Of a DNA stretch of 64,000 nucleotides, positions 59,518-64,000 are shown in pieces. The DNA comes from JALEFZ01 sp039817415 (GTDB lineage Bacteria; Bacteroidota; Bacteroidia; J057). Below the pieces are notes generated by a model. It was not told the origin of the DNA, searched no databases, and saw only the letters and a program-made list of their open reading frames with translations. Positions within the stretch are counted from its first letter, which is position 1. The number at the start of each line of letters is the position of its first letter. Both the position numbers and the translations under genes were made by a program. The stretch is taken from assembly GCA_039817415.1 (NCBI GenBank), contig JBCBVV010000016.1, positions 62,001 through 126,000 of the forward strand, in the 5' to 3' direction.

Positions 59518-61365
59518 ATGAGAGCAAGTATAGTCGAGGCCTACCACAATCGAATTTCCTCCTACAAAGAACAGTTGTCCCAGACCCAAGGAAAATTCCT
59601 TACAGTTTCCTATGCAAGACTGATTGTATTTTTATTAGGAGCTGTTGCCGCCTATTTCCTTTTTGGGATTGATCCTCTGTATGGAATTTTGGCCGGAGTA
59701 GCCGGTTTTCTTGGCTTTATGTATCTCGTCAAGATTCACACTGACATTGTCGGGCAAAGGGAGCACCTCAAAAGGTTGATTCGTGTTTGTGAACAAGAAG
59801 TAGAAGGACTTGGTGGAGACTTATCTTCTTTTGATATGGGAGAGGATTTTATTGATCCCCAACATGCCTTTTCCTTTGACCTAGACATATTTGGTAAGAA
59901 CTCAATTTTTCAATTGCTCAACAGGACGGGGACTGTATTAGGAAAAAGACGCTTGATCCATTGGCTGGAATTCCCTGAGCAAGAGGTCTCCGCCATTCTT
60001 AATAGGCAAGAAGCCGTAAAGGATTTGGCTGAGAGCATTGAGTGGAACTTAAATTTTGAAGCAACTGCGCTTGGAGAAACTGAATCCTATGATGATACGA
60101 CGACCATAAAGTGGTGGGTGAAGGAACCTGCCCATTTCTCCATTAACCCGCTTTATAAAATTCTTGTCTGGTTACTGCCTGTCTTATTTTATAGCTCTCT
60201 TCTGGCCTGGATGACAAATTATATGCTCTTCCTTAGACCACTATTGGGGGATTTTCAGTTTCCTTTGGCTGTTCCGATCATCTTATTCTTTGTTCAATTG
60301 GGTGTGGGTGGCATAAACTTAAGCAGGACCAATGCTCAGCATAGACATGTAGGTCAAAAGTCTAGGTTACTAAGAAAATACGGAACACTTCTTTCTCTTA
60401 TTGAAAAGAAAGAAACGCCTTCAGTACTGCTCAAGAATTACCAAGAAGAGCTAAAATCGGATAAACAAACCGCTAGTGAAGCGCTAGAGGAATTGGCAGA
60501 TATCAGTGGTCTGTTTGACCAGCGAATGAATATTCTAATGGGGCTTATTCTGAATGGCACCTTGTTGTGGGACATTCGGCAAATGATGAAACTGGAGAGG
60601 TGGAGAGAATCTCATGCAGAGGATGTTCCCGTTTGGTTTGAACAAGTTACTTCTTGGGATGCATTGAATAGTTTGGGACGATTTGCCTATAACCATCAAG
60701 AATATATCTATCCAGAAGTTGTTGAAGGGGATTTTTCCTTATTCGCTACCGAATTGGGTCATCCACTGATTGACCCTGAAGTAAGGGTGGATAATGATAT
60801 TTCCTTTCGCAAGCCTGGTGAATTTATCATTACGACAGGGGCCAACATGGCAGGTAAAAGCACCTTCTTGCGCACAGTAGGCGTGAATTTGATTTTGGGT
60901 ATGATGGGACTTCCAGTTTGTGCCAACACCTATCGTTTTTCCCCCATTGGGATCATGACTTCGGTACGTATTACGGATTCAATTTCTGAAAATGAGTCTT
61001 TCTTTTATGCAGAATTGAAAAGGCTGAAGATGATCATTGACCAATTGAGATCTGGAGGCAAGCCTATTTTTATCATTGTGGATGAAATGCTGAGAGGAAC
61101 CAATTCCCGTGATAAAATGAAGGGTTCCAGAGGATATATCGAGCAACTGATCCAGTTGAAAGGGGTAGGAATGATCGCAACCCATGATCTGTCCTTGGGT
61201 ACCCTTGCAGATGAGTACCCTGAGTATGCCTTCAACAAAAGATTTGAGATATCAATCGAAGGAGAAAAACTTAGCTTCGATTATAAGTTTATCGACGGCA
61301 TTTCACAGAATTTGAATGCGACCTTTCTAATGGAGCAAATGGGTATTTTGCCGAAGGAGCGTTAA
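59518..61365 (+). CDS. Membrane-anchored MutS-family ATPase
   Basis: A 615-residue protein whose C-terminal ~180 residues are the MutS ABC ATPase: Walker A GANMAGKST (441-449), Walker B IFIIVDEMLRGTN (517-529) and MIATHDLSLG (552-561). Unlike mismatch-repair MutS it lacks the N-terminal mismatch-binding domain (no F-x-E), and it has hydrophobic spans consistent with membrane helices: about 33-50, 53-71, 213-232 and 245-265. The helical lever and clamp-like region between is present. Family members with this layout occur in Bacteroidota but have no established role; classical mismatch repair is unlikely. It is the last gene of the rlmB run; its stop codon overlaps that of the convergent MBL hydrolase gene. 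Confidence 0.85.
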   Translation: MRASIVEAYHNRISSYKEQLSQTQGKFLTVSYARLIVFLLGAVAAYFLFGIDPLYGILAGVAGFLGFMYLVKIHTDIVGQREHLKRLIRVCEQEVEGLGGDLSSFDMGEDFIDPQHAFSFDLDIFGKNSIFQLLNRTGTVLGKRRLIHWLEFPEQEVSAILNRQEAVKDLAESIEWNLNFEATALGETESYDDTTTIKWWVKEPAHFSINPLYKILVWLLPVLFYSSLLAWMTNYMLFLRPLLGDFQFPLAVPIILFFVQLGVGGINLSRTNAQHRHVGQKSRLLRKYGTLLSLIEKKETPSVLLKNYQEELKSDKQTASEALEELADISGLFDQRMNILMGLILNGTLLWDIRQMMKLERWRESHAEDVPVWFEQVTSWDALNSLGRFAYNHQEYIYPEVVEGDFSLFATELGHPLIDPEVRVDNDISFRKPGEFIITTGANMAGKSTFLRTVGVNLILGMMGLPVCANTYRFSPIGIMTSVRITDSISENESFFYAELKRLKMIIDQLRSGGKPIFIIVDEMLRGTNSRDKMKGSRGYIEQLIQLKGVGMIATHDLSLGTLADEYPEYAFNKRFEISIEGEKLSFDYKFIDGISQNLNATFLMEQMGILPKER

Positions 61366-62258
61366 GCGCCTTGCTCTTTTTCGAGCTTTTTGGTCCAGTA
61401 TCTCATCAATCCAGCCACACTCATCCATGCAGGGTTTGCGGCCTCGTACTTCAGGACTTCCTCTTCGGAGAGACCCGCCTCTCTCAATTGATTGGCAGCA
61501 TATGCTTTGAATGCTGGGGTAATCTCATCCAATGATTTTTTCTCATCAAATGGGACCTTCATCCAGTCTCTCCAATCCATTAATATTTTTTTCAAGCCTA
61601 CGAAATGATCTTCTACTTCTGTTACCAGTCCGTAATGGGTGAGGTAGAGTTCTTTTGGATTGAGCTGAACGATTTTATCAATGGAATCAAACCATGCCTC
61701 AATGTCAATATCAGGTGGTGGACAAGGCGGAACCACTGGTCCCTTGTTGATTTTACATCCAGCGACATCTCCTGTAAATATCTTGTCACCCATTTGCCAA
61801 GCAATATGATGGCTTGCATGACCAGGGGTGTGATGGGCTAAAAATGGAGTATCCCCAATTTGAATAGTTTGGCCATCTTCAACAGGTATGAGCAATTCTT
61901 CTGGAATGCTGTGCATCTGTCCCCAAAGGCTTTCCATCATGTCGCCATAAATTCTTTTAGCTGAATTATAAAGGCGTGAAGGATCAAGTAAGTGCTTATA
62001 ACCACGGGGGTGTACATATACCTTTGCCCCTTCCTTGGCCAAGGCCCAGGCAGCACCTGCATGGTCAAAATGAATATGCGTTAGGAGCACATGCTTGACA
62101 TCTGAAGGGGAATAGCCGAGGCTTTTTAAATGTGATTCCAGGTAAGGATAGGTAGAATGCGGCCCTGTTTCAACTAGGACAGGCCCTTCGGAGGTAGGGA
62201 TAACAAAGAAAGCAATGGCTTCAGTTGTCTGAAAGTTGAGGTCGAATGTATGAACCAT
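61362..62258 (-). CDS. MBL-fold metallo-hydrolase
   Basis: A 298-residue metallo-beta-lactamase-fold hydrolase from the ATG at 62258; another ATG 20 codons upstream (62318) adds a hydrophobic run that does not fit the family. Metal motifs are LTHIHFDHAGAA (HxHxDH), HTPGHASHH, FTGDVAGC and LYLTHYGLV near the end. The family includes glyoxalase II, lactonases and other hydrolases with two Zn or Fe ions; the substrate is not readable. It is convergent with the MutS-like gene, sharing stop-codon bases, and downstream of the FG-GAP gene. Confidence 0.88.
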   Translation of the reverse strand: MVHTFDLNFQTTEAIAFFVIPTSEGPVLVETGPHSTYPYLESHLKSLGYSPSDVKHVLLTHIHFDHAGAAWALAKEGAKVYVHPRGYKHLLDPSRLYNSAKRIYGDMMESLWGQMHSIPEELLIPVEDGQTIQIGDTPFLAHHTPGHASHHIAWQMGDKIFTGDVAGCKINKGPVVPPCPPPDIDIEAWFDSIDKIVQLNPKELYLTHYGLVTEVEDHFVGLKKILMDWRDWMKVPFDEKKSLDEITPAFKAYAANQLREAGLSEEEVLKYEAANPAWMSVAGLMRYWTKKLEKEQGA

Positions 62259-62323
62259 GGAATCTTGATTTGCGGCAAAAAAGCCAAACCAAATTTGAAA
62301 GGCAAGAACTTGTGTCATTCACA

Positions 62324-62355
62324 AAAAAAGGGAAGTAGAATTTCTTCCACTTCCC
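62324..62355 (-). terminator. Intrinsic terminator of FG-GAP T9SS gene
   Basis: GGGAAGT (62330-62336) pairs with ACTTCCC (62349-62355), extended by GAA/TTC. On the minus strand it is followed by TTTTTTT. It lies 22 bases after the stop of the FG-GAP gene. Confidence 0.85.
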
Positions 62356-62376
62356 TTCATTCGTCTTCAATTATGA

Positions 62377-64000
62377 TCATCGACGGATAATGAGTTTTTG
62401 GATTTTCCGTTTACCATCTGCCTCGATCCTGACGATTTTGACCCCTTCTGAAATTTCTGAAATATCTATCGTCCTTTGCTGACTTAAGAAGGTAAAGGAT
62501 CTTTCACTCTGTCCCAGGCTGTTGTAAATGGTAACTGATTTTTTGCTGCCTAATGGAAAGTCCTCGCTGAAGGAAATGGTGAGTTGATCTCTGGCTGGAT
62601 TCGGGAATACCTTAATGAGGCTTCCTTCAGGATTATCAATATTGGTATCGGTGCTGTCTCCTCCAGTCGTATCAATTGGGGCAGCTGTTTGACAGAATAT
62701 GATCGGATCACTTTGCTTCTGTACCAGCATCAAACCACCTTCTTCTGTTCCGATAACAAAGGATAGATCCCCTCCAGGGGTAAATTTTACTACAGCAGGA
62801 GCCGCAATTCCTCTAAATTGATAATTTAACAAGGTATCAGGATTTGAAAGAGGTTTAGTCAATGCTTGGAAAGCATCGGTATAAATCTCTACATATCCAG
62901 TAGGGCCTCCTAGAATGAGATCGCCATTTCCGTCTCCATTCACATCTCCCATGGCAGGCCTTATGGTAACCAGCGTATCTCCAAAGGAGTTACTCAATCT
63001 TACCCCACCAAAATCATCTGTAACTAACTCAAAAGAGAAATTGGCGCTATCTCCTACATTTTCGTAGTAATACAGCTTTCCAAAGCCATTTCCTACAAAT
63101 AAGTCTAGGTCGTTGTCTCCATCGTAGTCGTATAGCTCGGGTGAAGCATTGGTAAACACCAGAATAGGGGCTCCATTACTTGTCTTGAGCAAAACATCCG
63201 TGGAAAGCTGAAAGTCAGCTGTAGGACCTGAAAGGGCTTCGTTTACATAGTGGTAAATCCTTCCATTTTGAGCTCCTACCAATAAGTCATAATCACCGTC
63301 CGCATCCAAGTCTCCTGCTGCAGGTGCAGGTAGGGTGTAGAAAGGAGGGCCCATATTGGGATCGATGTACAAGGATGAGACAAACTGAAAAGCAGGTGAT
63401 GAAGGTGAACCTACATTTTCATACATGTGGAATTCTGTTTGTGAACGAACGGTATCTCCAATCAAGTAGGTAGCAGATCTGTTGCCTATCATGATATCCA
63501 TCAAACCATCGTTATTGTAGTCCAGAAACTCAGGAAGAGCTTCCGCACCTACATCTACCATATCATCCACGATGAAAGTTCTGTCCTGAAAATTGAAATT
63601 CACAATGCTATTTGAGCCGATATTTTTGTGCCACAACATCGGCGTCTTGCTCTCAATAAACCGGATGTCAGTTTCTCTTGGGGAAGAGACCAAATCAAAA
63701 ATCGAATCACCATTGATATCCACAAGGGCAGAACGAAGGAAAATAGGAGCGTAAATGGCTGAATCCTTATTCGGATAACCATAGATGGCTTGCGTCATCA
63801 AGGCATCATCTCTGACCCCTCGATTAATGGCCAAATTCATGCTGTAGTTCTCTACATCACCAATAAGGATTTCCATTAAGGAATCTCCATTCATATCAAA
63901 AGCCAAATAGGTTGAGCCTACATGTCGGTTTGGGTTTCCCCCTTGAAAATTTCCACTTCTTTCGTCCTTACAAAAGAATGATGTTGTGTCGGCAAGTGTC
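62377..64000 (-). CDS. FG-GAP/VCBS-repeat T9SS-secreted protein, 5'-truncated by window edge
   Basis: The frame is open to the end of the window: upstream of residue MAFDMNGD the codons read FFCKDERSGNF and NPNRHVGSTYL, so the start is outside. At least 540 residues are visible. They contain FG-GAP-like repeats with Ca-binding D-x-[DN]-x-D-G motifs: DMNGDSLMEILIGD, DYNNDGLMDIMIGN, DLDADGDYDLLVGA, DYDGDNDLDLFVGN and DVNGDGNGDLILGG. The end is a T9SS sorting domain (FPNPARDQLTISF, VTIYNSLGQSERSF and KIQKLIIRR). It is likely an adhesin or surface protein with a beta-propeller. Confidence 0.88.
   Translation of the reverse strand, partial: TLADTTSFFCKDERSGNFQGGNPNRHVGSTYLAFDMNGDSLMEILIGDVENYSMNLAINRGVRDDALMTQAIYGYPNKDSAIYAPIFLRSALVDINGDSIFDLVSSPRETDIRFIESKTPMLWHKNIGSNSIVNFNFQDRTFIVDDMVDVGAEALPEFLDYNNDGLMDIMIGNRSATYLIGDTVRSQTEFHMYENVGSPSSPAFQFVSSLYIDPNMGPPFYTLPAPAAGDLDADGDYDLLVGAQNGRIYHYVNEALSGPTADFQLSTDVLLKTSNGAPILVFTNASPELYDYDGDNDLDLFVGNGFGKLYYYENVGDSANFSFELVTDDFGGVRLSNSFGDTLVTIRPAMGDVNGDGNGDLILGGPTGYVEIYTDAFQALTKPLSNPDTLLNYQFRGIAAPAVVKFTPGGDLSFVIGTEEGGLMLVQKQSDPIIFCQTAAPIDTTGGDSTDTNIDNPEGSLIKVFPNPARDQLTISFSEDFPLGSKKSVTIYNSLGQSERSFTFLSQQRTIDISEISEGVKIVRIEADGKRKIQKLIIRR

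Noticed and set aside
62259..62318. Longer start for the MBL hydrolase
   Set aside because: The hydrophobic 20-residue extension does not fit the family start at MVHTFDLNFQ, although an ATG is present; not fully excluded.
1..64000. CRISPR array, insertion sequence, prophage or integrative element
   Set aside because: No regularly spaced repeats, transposase, integrase or phage structural genes were seen. All long frames match chromosomal-type genes.

Overview
The window is a 64 kb piece of a Bacteroidota chromosome, most likely a free-living, protein-secreting lineage of the Saprospirales/Cytophagales type. The evidence is internal. Four large secreted proteins carry or appear to carry type IX secretion (T9SS) C-terminal sorting domains. 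Several gene families are typical of the phylum (DUF2480, DUF4290, DUF6089/PorG-like, a one-cysteine TraR/DksA protein next to lspA, a bacterial GGGP synthase). At least one TAnnTTTG promoter box is present. I see no rRNA, tRNA, CRISPR array, insertion sequence, prophage or attachment site, and base composition looks even. This is core chromosome with accessory genes interspersed.

Layout. 1-4.3 kb: the end of a glycerophosphodiester phosphodiesterase, a protein with three diverged repeats and a TIR/deoxyribosyltransferase-like domain, and a seven-haem cytochrome with TPRs that directly abuts it. 4.3-9.6 kb: M28 peptidase, a 2-hydroxyacid dehydrogenase, PBP1A and a lipoprotein. 9.8-15.3 kb: ileS, a TraR/DksA protein, lspA and GGGP synthase. 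15.4-19.1 kb: lipoprotein, FAA hydrolase, M23 peptidase and ankyrin protein. 19.1-21.6 kb (minus): ECF sigma factor, a membrane protein likely to be its anti-sigma factor, and an outer-membrane barrel. 21.8-23.5 kb: tsf and pyrH. 23.6-24.7 kb: a second ECF sigma/anti-sigma pair. 24.8-31.0 kb (minus): a periplasmic-propeller histidine kinase, its LuxR-type response regulator, a lipoprotein and a T9SS-secreted propeller protein. 31.1-35.3 kb: a RanBP2-type zinc-finger membrane protein, an SPFH/SHOCT protein, DUF2480 and hflX. 35.4-38.2 kb: GT4, GT2 and a DUF6089 barrel. 38.5-41.4 kb: SdiA-regulated-like lipoprotein, an unknown protein and a glycosyltransferase. 41.5-47.8 kb: Omp28/SprB-repeat T9SS protein, a DsbD with duplicated alpha domain, and a MORN-like protein. 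48.2-53.7 kb: UvrD/PcrA helicase, DUF4290, murA and a thioredoxin-fold protein. 53.7-64 kb: a T9SS polysaccharide lyase family 8 enzyme, rlmB, a BamA-like protein, a membrane-anchored MutS homologue, an MBL hydrolase and a truncated FG-GAP T9SS protein.

How genes work together. There is a clear envelope theme: peptidoglycan (PBP1A, murA, M23), lipoprotein maturation (lspA), outer membrane (BamA-like, DUF6089, two barrels), periplasmic thiol reduction (DsbD plus thioredoxin folds) and secreted enzymes. The best new regulatory signal is a pair of 7-2-7 inverted repeats (TACCTCA-NN-TGnnGTA). One lies just upstream of the LuxR-type response regulator gene and one upstream of the lipoprotein/T9SS genes that follow it, which suggests a self-contained sensor-to-secreted-protein regulon. 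Other items worth attention are the triple-repeat TIR-like protein, the membrane-embedded MutS, a MurA with Asp in place of the fosfomycin-target Cys, the zinc-finger/SPFH pair, and a possible small RNA with an orphan terminator upstream of uvrD.
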